Part shown: piece after piece, positions 1-7,714 of the stretch
How positions within the stretch are numbered: the stretch's first letter is position 1
How the letters are laid out: each line of letters opens with the position of its first letter
Assembly (NCBI RefSeq): GCF_021533195.1
Contig: NZ_JAJNKB010000010.1
Location: 1 to 64,000, forward strand
Reading direction: 5' to 3'
DNA length: 64,000 bases
From: Portibacter marinus
GTDB taxonomy: Bacteria > Bacteroidota > Bacteroidia > Chitinophagales > Saprospiraceae
Notes under the pieces: generated by a model
What the model was told of the DNA's origin: nothing
What the model saw: only the letters and a program-made list of their open reading frames with translations
Databases searched by the model: none
Made by a program: the position numbers and the translations under genes

Positions 1-49
1 TGGAGTCAGCTCGTTTCCTTTCCATCCAACCTTTGAAGAGGTCTTTCAT
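1..49 (-). CDS. Possible N-terminus of an unidentified protein, cut by the window edge
   Basis: A minus-strand ATG at 47-49 opens a frame that stays open to the first base of the window, giving 16 codons that begin MKDLFKGWM and are rich in Lys and Arg. There is no recognisable family in so short a piece and only a weak purine-rich stretch upstream. It lies 30 bases beyond the stop of the DUF2231-like gene on the same strand, so it could be the next gene of that unit or a chance frame. Confidence 0.25.
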   Translation of the reverse strand, partial: MKDLFKGWMERKRADS

Positions 50-79
50 CTCAATTACAACATGCTCCATCTATTTCCA

Positions 80-487
80 TTAACCACTTTTGATTAACTT
101 AGTACCCGATGGAACTTCAGGGCACACGACTGTTGCAAACAAGATTAACCTGAATCCCCACAAGTTTTTATATCCGGTTTTCGATGCATTTAGCAGCAAT
201 ATAGAGGCGATGATGGAAAAGATGCTGGTGGCTATACCGAGTTTGAAGTGTAAATCAACCAATTCACCTGAATAGTTTTCGCTAATACTTAAAAAGTATC
301 CAAAGACAGAAGAAACAATAGCAGACAACGTTCCAATATAAACCAATAGAACAATACCGCTTCTCAGACTCTTCCATCTATCTACAAAGGTAAGCACTTC
401 AAAAAAGGAGGCAATGATGAGTAGCCCAATCGGAAAATGAACGATTAGGGGGTGAAAACGTCCTAGAAATTGAATCACAGCTTCCAT
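80..487 (-). CDS. DUF2231-like integral membrane protein, apparently C-terminally truncated
   Basis: The 135-residue product opens with FLGRFHPLIVHFPIGLL near residue 7, the typical start of the DUF2231-type membrane domain found in Bacteroidota and Planctomycete membrane proteins, often beside cytochrome-like domains. About four hydrophobic helices follow, with GYFLS near residue 63. Relatives I know continue through a GHxGGxLTHG-type motif after the last helix. Here the frame instead leaves the family pattern after ATVVC and ends in about fourteen unrelated residues and a stop. No other frame downstream restores the motif. It lies 36 bases after the cupin gene on the same strand. The role is unknown; the truncation may be a real C-terminal loss or a decayed gene. 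Confidence 0.55.
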   Translation of the reverse strand: MEAVIQFLGRFHPLIVHFPIGLLIIASFFEVLTFVDRWKSLRSGIVLLVYIGTLSAIVSSVFGYFLSISENYSGELVDLHFKLGIATSIFSIIASILLLNASKTGYKNLWGFRLILFATVVCPEVPSGTKLIKSG

Positions 488-523
488 TTTAAAATAGAGA
501 TGTATGTTTTAAGTCCTTGGAAC

Positions 524-859
524 TTACAAAAAATCTTCTCGTAGTGGAGAAAAACTATCAATCAACCTAACATGTTTGGTCAAAAGTTTCACAGTATGAT
601 TTTTATGGGGATATACGTAGAACATGTCACCTTTTTTAAGATGTTGTTCATCTTCGCCTTCACAATAAAATATGATTTCACCTTCTGCCACGTAAGAGGT
701 CTGAGCATGTGGGTGAGAATGGGGAGGTTCTTTCTCATCCCAGGGTCCATCTGTAAAGTCAATTAAAACAGTCATTAGTTCTCCGGTGTGGATGATTTTA
801 CGCTGTAAACCAGGCCTAACTACTTCAGCTTCCACATCATCAAATTTTAATACAGGCAT
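524..859 (-). CDS. kdgF: KdgF-like cupin, unsaturated uronate processing
   Basis: This 111-residue single-domain cupin has the metal-binding pattern H47-x-H49-x3-Q53 and a later H88 (in KNHTV), and ends in SPLREDFL, a tail shared with KdgF proteins. In pectin and alginate degraders KdgF promotes conversion of 4,5-unsaturated monouronates to the linear ketouronate that enters the KDG pathway. The gene lies 12 bases downstream of a secreted heparinase II/III-family lyase on the same strand, so a lyase whose products feed the cupin is a coherent reading. Family membership is supported by the motif positions and length. The exact substrate is inferred, and a general sugar-binding cupin is the alternative. 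Confidence 0.72.
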   Translation of the reverse strand: MPVLKFDDVEAEVVRPGLQRKIIHTGELMTVLIDFTDGPWDEKEPPHSHPHAQTSYVAEGEIIFYCEGEDEQHLKKGDMFYVYPHKNHTVKLLTKHVRLIDSFSPLREDFL

Positions 860-871
860 AATGGTGAATCT

Positions 872-2932
872 TTATTTTTTTAATACAAGTCCATTCTCTC
901 CTTCTTCAAAAGTCAACTCAATATCTTGATTTTGATACTTGAAAGATAAGCGTTTACTTTTTTTCGTCTGACAATCTGAGAAACTTATATCCTTTAAAAT
1001 TTGACTGGCATGCTCAATATCGTCCACAGGAACAATGACATGACCCATGATGGTGGACGTTTTAGTAGCTTTAAGAATACTACTCATGTATGGTATCCAA
1101 ATCAACTCCGCATCTTTTTTTACAGGTAGATAAGCATGACTGCCTGACTCCATTTTAGGTTGACCATTGAATGGTAATATGGCCATCAAATTTCCATGAT
1201 CATCCTTTAGTGTCGAGAAGTTCTGATGTACTTCCAAATTCACACCAGGATGAAACCTGGCTTCTATCTCTGCATTTGCATCGCTATGTACTTCATCCAA
1301 AAGTACAAGTACATTTGGCTTCACCAGAACCAGATGCCTTTTCCATGATTTCAATTCATTCCCGGGATAGGCCTTGCTGGGATCCATCAACGTATAATCC
1401 AAATCAGGTGCCGTTCTAAAATTTAAAATTTTGCCGCCCACTCCTTCTTTCCAGGGCTCATCCTTATACTTGGCAGATATTTGCTGCTCACCATTGACAT
1501 ATACCACATTATGTCCGGCACTATTAGCGATAGGATAATCCCAACGCGCATTGTTAAAATACTTTTCATCATAGACATACTTACCTCTGCCATGGTCGGT
1601 GATAAAGTACTGACCTTTCCAATAAATGGAAAATTGACCTATGTCCAAATGGCCATGATGTGGATCATCATTATACCCTGCTTTGCACGCAACTGTAAAA
1701 TGATCTTTGTCTAAAAAATCTGTCCGCATAAATGCCCAGTCAATAGACGAAAAATGTCTGGAGGCCACGCTAGGTTCTATGGGATCGACTGGCGGGACAG
1801 GCCATATGATATCAAAAAGATCTTTCCCCTTGCCCATTAATTCAGACCGATACCAGGCAGCATCAGGATCGTTGGTTTTTTCTATCAACTTATTTATCAG
1901 ATGGGTAGATCCTACCACATCTCCTTTTCCATCTCCGAAATATCCTGTCAGTCCATACAGCGCAAAATCTACGGGATAGCTTTTAAGTTTTGGATGTTCA
2001 TATAGACTATATACTCCATCTGACAATCTGTCCATCGCTTCAATATAATAGATCGCAGCCCTCATGCCATACGCCCAATATCCTCTTCCTTCCTGCCAAC
2101 CTCCATCATTTCCAAGTTCATTCAGAAATAGCGTATTTCTCTTATAAGTTTCAATTACTACATCGATTAGTTCAGGGTTTTCTGTTAAAAGAGCCATAGA
2201 TGCTAAACCCATGCCGCTCCAGCAAATGGTATTCCAGTTACATTTATAGGAAGTGGACCACCAGTGGTAATCGTAATTATTTCTTGCTAAAAGTATGGCC
2301 TTTTCAAGCATAGCACCACGCATCTGATCCCGCTGTCTTTTACTGAGCGCAGAATAGAGCCAGTCATATGCCATGGCCATTTCTGATGCAATGTCACCTG
2401 TTCTGATGTCATAGTTGAAAACAACCTGATCATCGTCATTAAGTGCATTCCATGGCCATATCCGATCATAAATAATTGGAAACTCGTGGGCTTTGATGAG
2501 CCATTTAGGTTCATCACATAAGGCTTCTGCAAACTCAAAGGCCTTATCTGCATACCACTGTTCTTTTGTCATCTGGTACATGAAAGCAAGTTCTACCATT
2601 CCATCGCGCAACAATCGAATCCAGGAATTGTACTGGCCGTCGCCATCGTATCTCGGATTCTTAGATTGTGGAGGTGGATGACCTACCGGAGTATATAATA
2701 GACGATTGCATTCTACCTGGAGCTTTTGCATGATTTTTGAAGCCTCACTGGAAGAAGCTATGCGTTGCCGGAGTACTGGTATGTCATTTTCGGAAAAGAA
2801 TAGGTACGGATGTTCAAGTGTCTTATTAACTTTCCAGTCTACTTGAATTGGGTTTTGACCAATAAGATTTAAGCTTATTAGTATGATAAGCGATACAGTG
2901 CTTACGAGGTCATTGAAATTTTTCTTATTCAT
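872..2932 (-). CDS. Secreted heparinase II/III-family polysaccharide lyase
   Basis: I place the start at the ATG at 2932 (686 residues) rather than 27 codons upstream, because it begins MNKKNF followed directly by a hydrophobic signal peptide ending near IGQ, and AAGGAG stands just before it. The N-terminal half (about 45-370) is the helical toroid of the family, with CNWN around residue 231-234 and GRGYWAYG around 283-290 supplying the usual Asn and Tyr. The C-terminal half is the beta-sandwich, with PHHGHLDIGQF near 424-434 and the ITDHGRGKY segment. These lyases beta-eliminate uronate-containing glycans (heparin, alginate or related oligosaccharides) in the periplasm or outside the cell. 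KdgF follows in the same unit. The polysaccharide class cannot be fixed from sequence alone, and no SusC/SusD pair or sulfatase is adjacent. Confidence 0.8.
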   Translation of the reverse strand: MNKKNFNDLVSTVSLIILISLNLIGQNPIQVDWKVNKTLEHPYLFFSENDIPVLRQRIASSSEASKIMQKLQVECNRLLYTPVGHPPPQSKNPRYDGDGQYNSWIRLLRDGMVELAFMYQMTKEQWYADKAFEFAEALCDEPKWLIKAHEFPIIYDRIWPWNALNDDDQVVFNYDIRTGDIASEMAMAYDWLYSALSKRQRDQMRGAMLEKAILLARNNYDYHWWSTSYKCNWNTICWSGMGLASMALLTENPELIDVVIETYKRNTLFLNELGNDGGWQEGRGYWAYGMRAAIYYIEAMDRLSDGVYSLYEHPKLKSYPVDFALYGLTGYFGDGKGDVVGSTHLINKLIEKTNDPDAAWYRSELMGKGKDLFDIIWPVPPVDPIEPSVASRHFSSIDWAFMRTDFLDKDHFTVACKAGYNDDPHHGHLDIGQFSIYWKGQYFITDHGRGKYVYDEKYFNNARWDYPIANSAGHNVVYVNGEQQISAKYKDEPWKEGVGGKILNFRTAPDLDYTLMDPSKAYPGNELKSWKRHLVLVKPNVLVLLDEVHSDANAEIEARFHPGVNLEVHQNFSTLKDDHGNLMAILPFNGQPKMESGSHAYLPVKKDAELIWIPYMSSILKATKTSTIMGHVIVPVDDIEHASQILKDISFSDCQTKKSKRLSFKYQNQDIELTFEEGENGLVLKK

Positions 2933-3034
2933 CTCCTTAAAGTGTATGGTACTAAAAGTAGATAAAATTTGAACAAGTTGAATGTGAAATATTAGTGAAG
3001 GGCCAATTGGCAAGCAGCACCCTTTTGAGCGAAG

Positions 3035-3550
3035 TTAACAATCTTTCGCATTGAGATCTATCCCTTTGTAATATCCCGTGTCTATATTCTCCAAAGATTT
3101 GGTAATATGTGTGATCTGGCCTACGTGATATGATAGGTGTTCTGTGATATGTATCATTATAGCAATACCAGACTCCTGAAAACCCTGGACACTATAATTC
3201 TGAGTCAAGATTTCTGGAGTCAGCAGCTCTATTTTTTCACCTAGCTCCTCCATTGTCTCTGCGAACATTGATTTTAGTTCTTTCTTATCAAATCGTCCAG
3301 GCTCTGCAGAAAATTCGCGATCACGATCTCTAACGTCCTTTTCCCGAAAGATACCCGAGCACACGTATTGCCTCAGATTACCGCAAATATGTAAGATCAA
3401 ATTTGCGACACTGTTTACATTTTCATTTTGACTATACCAAACCTGTTCTTCATTTAAAATTTCAAGGCACTTATTTACACGGGACCAATTCTCGTCGAAA
3501 ATCCTTCGTTTTATATCCTGAATGAAAATTTGATGATATTTATCTAACAT
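3035..3550 (-). CDS. DinB-superfamily four-helix-bundle protein
   Basis: The 171-residue product has the DinB/DUF1572 layout: a long first helix, LILHICGNLRQYV around residues 47-59 giving the first metal His, and HITEHLSYHVGQITH near 134-148 giving the other two. Such proteins usually bind a divalent metal and some are thiol-dependent transferases, but most Bacteroidota members have no assigned reaction. It starts 13 bases after proC on the same strand, so the two are probably co-transcribed. No signal peptide is present, implying a cytoplasmic location. Confidence 0.72.
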   Translation of the reverse strand: MLDKYHQIFIQDIKRRIFDENWSRVNKCLEILNEEQVWYSQNENVNSVANLILHICGNLRQYVCSGIFREKDVRDRDREFSAEPGRFDKKELKSMFAETMEELGEKIELLTPEILTQNYSVQGFQESGIAIMIHITEHLSYHVGQITHITKSLENIDTGYYKGIDLNAKDC

Positions 3551-3563
3551 AAACTAAGGTATT

Positions 3564-4370
3564 TTAATCCCCTTTACTTAGCTCTTCTGCTCTGCGTAGT
3601 GCCGCCTTTAATCCATCCTGAAATTTTAGGTGCAATGCGTCGTTATGAAATGTATTGAATGCCGCTTCAGTGGTCCCGCCTCGAGAAGATACTTTTTTGA
3701 TCCACTCATCGCAAGACAAATCAAACTTGTTGTACAATTCAACGGCACCCCGAAAAGTCTGGTAGGTCAGCAATTCAGATTCAGAAAGTGAGAATCCCAT
3801 TTTCTTTCCTGAATCAATCATGGCCTGCATGATGTAAAATACATACGCAGGGCCTGAACCGGAAATGGCTGTAGCCGCGTCAATGGCTTTTTCCGTTTCC
3901 ACATAGATGGTTTTGCCAGTGGCGTTCAGTAGGTTTTGAACCATGACCAATTCGATTCTCGTCACTGCCTCAGAAGATGTAAAGGCAGTCATGCCTACTC
4001 CCACCTGAGCAGGCAAATTGGGCATTGCCCTAATGATTTTATTGATACCCAGCGCGGTACTGATGGTCTCTATCTTTACTCCAGCCATGATCGACAAAGC
4101 TACCTGTTGATGATCTACAAATGGTTTGATGCTTGCAAACAAAGCTGTGGTATCCTGGGGTTTCACTGCAAAAATTAATAAATCAGCTTCTTTAATATAA
4201 TCACCAGGTTCACCATACACCGTACCGATGTTTAATTTTTTAAGTTCCTCTGCTTTTTTGAGTGATTTTTCAAGAATGAGCATTTTATCGTGTGTGACGA
4301 TATGAGAGTGCAGAAAGCTTTTTGCAAATGTCAATCCCATATTTCCACCTCCGATAATCAGTATTTTCAT
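3564..4370 (-). CDS. proC: Pyrroline-5-carboxylate reductase
   Basis: This 268-residue protein catalyses the last step of proline synthesis, NAD(P)H-dependent reduction of pyrroline-5-carboxylate in the cytoplasm. The N-terminus is a Rossmann fold with ILIIGGGNMG at residues 3-12. AVKPQ follows near 69, RAMPNLPAQVGVGMTAF near 115-131, and the family signature AISGSGPAYVFY near 168-179. The C-terminal SSRGGTTEAA helix of the dimer domain is intact. The length is normal. It lies 68 bases downstream of prfC on the same strand with no clear promoter of its own, and the DinB-like gene follows. Confidence 0.93.
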   Translation of the reverse strand: MKILIIGGGNMGLTFAKSFLHSHIVTHDKMLILEKSLKKAEELKKLNIGTVYGEPGDYIKEADLLIFAVKPQDTTALFASIKPFVDHQQVALSIMAGVKIETISTALGINKIIRAMPNLPAQVGVGMTAFTSSEAVTRIELVMVQNLLNATGKTIYVETEKAIDAATAISGSGPAYVFYIMQAMIDSGKKMGFSLSESELLTYQTFRGAVELYNKFDLSCDEWIKKVSSRGGTTEAAFNTFHNDALHLKFQDGLKAALRRAEELSKGD

Positions 4371-4438
4371 TGTTTTGCTTTATGATTTATATTATTCAGG
4401 AATTGCAACTCAACCTTTCATGACTCTAGATCCAATTG

Positions 4439-6022
4439 TTAATTTTCATTCTGAAAGAAAAACTGAATTTCAGGATGCTTGTCTTGTGCCATTTGCAATG
4501 CCCAAGCCGTTTCTGCCATAAAAACCAAATTCCCGTCCTTATCCGTAGCCAGATCGTTTCTTCTTCTATCCTTGAAAGCCTTGAAAGCCTTGGGGTCATC
4601 ATATTTTATCCAACATGCTTTATACATATTGATCGGCTCATATGAACACTTCGCTCCATACTCATGCTCCAATCTATATTGAATCACTTCAAATTGAAGA
4701 GCGCCCACCGTTCCGATTATCTTTCTATTGGATTCTAACTTCGTAAACAACTGTGCCACACCTTCATCCATCAATTGATCCAGACCCTTTTCCAATTGCT
4801 TATATTTCATAGGGTCGGCATTGTTCACATATCTGAATTGCTCCGGAGAAAATGATGGTATTCCTTTAAAATGCAATTCCTCTCCCTCTGTCATGGTATC
4901 TCCTATCTTGAAATTACCTGAATCGTACAAGCCGACAATATCTCCGGGATACGCTTCATCCAGTATACTCTTTTTAGAAGCCATAAATGCTGTGGGGTTT
5001 GGAAATTTCATTTTCTTACCCTGCCTGACATGAAGATAATTTGTGTTTCTTTCAAACTTACCGGAGCAAATTCGCAAAAATGCAATTCTGTCTCGATGCT
5101 TGGGATCCATATTAGCATGAATCTTAAACACAAAACCTGTAAACTTCTTTTCCGTGGGAATTACCGGCCGCTCTTCCGTCATTCGTGGTAAAGGGTTCGG
5201 TGCAATGTCTACAAAGCAATCCAGCATTTCTTTTACTCCAAAATTGTTTACTGCACTCCCAAAAAACACAGGGCTCAATTCTCCCCGTAAATATGCGTCC
5301 TTATCAAAAGAAGGATATACTTCTTCTATCATATTGACCTCCATCCTCAATTCCTCAGCCAATTCTTCTCCAACGATTTTATCCAATTCCGGGTCGGAAA
5401 GATCCTCGAACTCGACTACACCATCATCTTCGCTTTGCTTGCCATGTGGCATAAAAAGAACCAGACTTTTTTCGTAGATATTATAAACGCCTTTAAACCG
5501 CTGTCCCATGCCTATAGGCCAGGAAAGTGGACATACCCTCAATTTCAGTTTTAATTCAATCTCATCCAAAAGCGTGAACCCGTCTTTTCCTTCTCTATCG
5601 AGCTTGTTGACAAAAACGATCATAGGCGCTTTTCTCATTCGACATACCTCTACCAGTTTTTCAGTCTGATCTTCCACACCTTTGGCCACATCTATAACTA
5701 CAATGGCACTGTCAACTGCAGTCAATGTTCGATAGGTATCTTCCTGAAAGTCTTTGTGTCCGGGTGTATCCAGAATATTAATCTGTTTATCCCTGTATTC
5801 AAAAGCCATCACTGACGTTGCAACAGAAATACCTCTCTGACGCTCTATCTCCATAAAGTCAGAGGTAGCATGCTTCTTTATTTTATTTGACTTAACCGCT
5901 CCTGCAACCTGAATTGCCCCTCCGAATAGCAGCAACTTCTCTGTGAGTGTTGTTTTACCTGCATCCGGATGCGAAACAATTCCGAAGGTTTTACGCTTTT
6001 CGATCTCCGCTACTAAACCCAT
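4439..6022 (-). CDS. prfC: Peptide chain release factor 3
   Basis: RF3 is the GTPase that recycles class I release factors from the terminating ribosome. The 527-residue product is full length. It carries the G1 motif SHPDAGKTTLTEKLL at about 17-31, the switch I segment RGISVATSV, G3 DTPGH near 87, G4 NKLD near 141, then a beta-barrel domain II and the C-terminal RF3 domain with TVGALQFEVIQYRL near 445. The ATG at 6022 starts MGLVAEIEKRKTFGIVSHPD, as expected. A -7 box on the minus strand lies about 23 bases upstream (6045-6052). It is divergent from xerD. Confidence 0.95.
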   Translation of the reverse strand: MGLVAEIEKRKTFGIVSHPDAGKTTLTEKLLLFGGAIQVAGAVKSNKIKKHATSDFMEIERQRGISVATSVMAFEYRDKQINILDTPGHKDFQEDTYRTLTAVDSAIVVIDVAKGVEDQTEKLVEVCRMRKAPMIVFVNKLDREGKDGFTLLDEIELKLKLRVCPLSWPIGMGQRFKGVYNIYEKSLVLFMPHGKQSEDDGVVEFEDLSDPELDKIVGEELAEELRMEVNMIEEVYPSFDKDAYLRGELSPVFFGSAVNNFGVKEMLDCFVDIAPNPLPRMTEERPVIPTEKKFTGFVFKIHANMDPKHRDRIAFLRICSGKFERNTNYLHVRQGKKMKFPNPTAFMASKKSILDEAYPGDIVGLYDSGNFKIGDTMTEGEELHFKGIPSFSPEQFRYVNNADPMKYKQLEKGLDQLMDEGVAQLFTKLESNRKIIGTVGALQFEVIQYRLEHEYGAKCSYEPINMYKACWIKYDDPKAFKAFKDRRRNDLATDKDGNLVFMAETAWALQMAQDKHPEIQFFFQNEN

Positions 6023-6044
6023 TTCATACGTAAATTTAAGGCTG

Positions 6045-6052
6045 CAAATGTA
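6045..6052 (-). promoter_or_regulatory. -7 promoter box of prfC
   Basis: On the minus strand this reads TACATTTG, a perfect match to the Bacteroidota -7 consensus TAnnTTTG, about 22 bases before the prfC ATG. No good TTTG is seen at the -33 spacing, so the call rests on the -7 box and its position. Confidence 0.55.
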
Positions 6053-6118
6053 CGAAGATTTTTATTTAGCTTTCAGTTCCACATCAGCCAACTTTTCTGT
6101 CCATTTAAGTATATATAT

Positions 6119-6126
6119 TAAATTTG
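6119..6126 (+). promoter_or_regulatory. -7 promoter box of xerD, four bases before the ATG
   Basis: TAAATTTG matches TAnnTTTG exactly and ends only four bases (ctca) before the xerD start codon. With the usual spacing of the box to the first transcribed base, the mRNA would begin at or next to the A of the ATG. A convincing -33 TTTG is not visible. Confidence 0.5.
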
Positions 6127-6130
6127 CTCA

Positions 6131-7039
6131 ATGGACTGGAAATCTTCCATTATTGGTTTTAAAAGCTATCTTCAGCTGGAGCGGTCATTATCTGCTAATT
6201 CCGTGATTGCTTACGAGCAAGATATCCAGAAACTAGCCTCTTTCGCGAGTCAGGAAAACATCAATAAAACGCCGCTGCATCTCGATTATAACGATTTGGT
6301 TTCATTTATTATTTATGTCAATGAATTGGGTCTGGGAGCCCGATCACAGGCAAGAATAATTTCTGGTGTAAAAGCTTTTTTTAAATACTTGTTGCTAGAG
6401 GATTTGATTCAGGACGATCCGTCAGAACTACTGGATGGGCCCAGGCTTGCCAGAAAGATCCCTGATGTGCTCAGCTATGAAGAAATAACACAAATCATCG
6501 CATCCATTGATTTAAGTGAAGATCATGGACATCGTAACAGGGCAATGCTGGAAACCCTTTATGCCAGCGGGCTGAGAGCCTCAGAATTAATCGATTTAAG
6601 AATCACCAATTTCTTTCCTGACATTGGATTCATCAGGGTCACCGGAAAAGGGAATAAGGAAAGGCTGGTACCTATTGGCGAAGCCGCCATAGAACAGATT
6701 CAAATTTACCTGAATTATTACCGATCGAAGCTTAAAACCATCCAAAAAGGCTTTGAAGATCACATTTTCCTGAACCGCCGGGGAAAAATGTTGACCCGAG
6801 TAATGCTTTTTACCATCATCAAGCAAGCGACAATTAAGTCTGGAATAAAAAAGAAAGTAAGCCCGCATACTTTCAGGCACTCCTTTGCCACTCACTTAGT
6901 GGAAGGTGGAGCAGATCTAAGAGCTGTGCAGGATATGCTGGGTCATGAAAGCATCACGACTACGGAAATCTATACTCACTTGGATTCTGAGTACCTCAGA
7001 GACGTGATGATGACACACCATCCGAGAAATAGAAAATAA
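6131..7039 (+). CDS. xerD: Tyrosine recombinase XerD
   Basis: XerD with XerC resolves chromosome dimers at dif. The 302-residue product has the SAM-like N-terminal core-binding domain (about 1-90), then the catalytic domain with R149 in ASGLRASEL, K173 in the beta-hairpin TGKGNKERL, H246-x-x-R249 in HTFRHSFATHL, H272 in GHESI and the nucleophile Y281 in EIYTH. The length and the start MDWKSSIIGFKSYL fit the XerD family better than phage integrases, and no attachment site or phage gene lies nearby. XerC is the alternative. The -7 box ends four bases upstream of the ATG. Confidence 0.9.
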   Translation: MDWKSSIIGFKSYLQLERSLSANSVIAYEQDIQKLASFASQENINKTPLHLDYNDLVSFIIYVNELGLGARSQARIISGVKAFFKYLLLEDLIQDDPSELLDGPRLARKIPDVLSYEEITQIIASIDLSEDHGHRNRAMLETLYASGLRASELIDLRITNFFPDIGFIRVTGKGNKERLVPIGEAAIEQIQIYLNYYRSKLKTIQKGFEDHIFLNRRGKMLTRVMLFTIIKQATIKSGIKKKVSPHTFRHSFATHLVEGGADLRAVQDMLGHESITTTEIYTHLDSEYLRDVMMTHHPRNRK

Positions 7040-7161
7040 AACCATTTAAAAGCTATTTTTTACAGTAGAACTCAGTTGTCATAAATAGTAATAATGTATC
7101 CTAACCAACCGTTTTCTAAAATAAGCAGTCTAAATGGTTAGAACTAAGCAACAATTCACAT

Positions 7162-7671
7162 ATGAAGAACCTGTATCTATTCTCCTTGATGTTATTATTC
7201 TTTTCCTGCGAAAAGCAAATTTGCATCATTGGCGAAAATATGGCTTCATGTGCTCTAGAGGACGGTGAAGAATGGTTTGCAGAGGAAGCCAGTTTTCGGT
7301 TTCTTAGTGCACATAAAAAAAACATTAGCATACGAATAACTTCTCATAACTTTATGAAGGAATTCAATTTTACGAATATTCCTTTTCAGCTGGGAGATCA
7401 TAAATTAGAATATGATAAGGATTTGCAAGAAAAAAACGCAAAGCCTTATGCCAGATTGGCATGCATAGACTATGACGCCGTTTTTTGCTCATACGGGCTT
7501 GACACAACAGCTATACCAGCATTCATCACTATTGATGAAATATCTTCAGATTCTGCTATCATAAGAGGAACTTTTGAGATGAGCTTTAAGCTTGAATATA
7601 ACGCTCATCCATCATTACAAGAATTTACCACTTATGAACAAGGTACATTTTTCGCCAGCCTAGTACAATAA
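7162..7671 (+). CDS. Hypothetical lipoprotein
   Basis: The 169-residue product starts with a short hydrophobic signal peptide and a probable lipobox FFSC with Cys16. The rest is a beta-rich domain containing four further Cys (CIIG, SCAL, ACID and FCSYG regions), which could form disulfides in the periplasm. I do not recognise the family. It resembles small Bacteroidota lipoproteins of about 150-180 residues in which a single beta-sandwich follows the anchor. It has 122 bases of upstream non-coding sequence and is followed 43 bases later by a second lipoprotein gene. Confidence 0.6.
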   Translation: MKNLYLFSLMLLFFSCEKQICIIGENMASCALEDGEEWFAEEASFRFLSAHKKNISIRITSHNFMKEFNFTNIPFQLGDHKLEYDKDLQEKNAKPYARLACIDYDAVFCSYGLDTTAIPAFITIDEISSDSAIIRGTFEMSFKLEYNAHPSLQEFTTYEQGTFFASLVQ

Positions 7672-7714
7672 AGCAATGACTTGAAAAGATATTAACTTTC
7701 TTTTAGCATTTTTA

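Noticed and set aside
90-275. Plus-strand 61-codon ORF
   Set aside because: It lies entirely antisense to the DUF2231-like gene, has no family features and no promoter.
6131-7039. Phage or integrative-element integrase
   Set aside because: Length, start and motif spacing fit XerD, and no attachment repeats, tRNA or phage genes are adjacent.
7040-7139. Nine-base inverted repeat AACCATTTA/TAAATGGTT enclosing 82 bases after xerD
   Set aside because: AT-rich, no coding content or target duplication; a chance match is plausible in this context.
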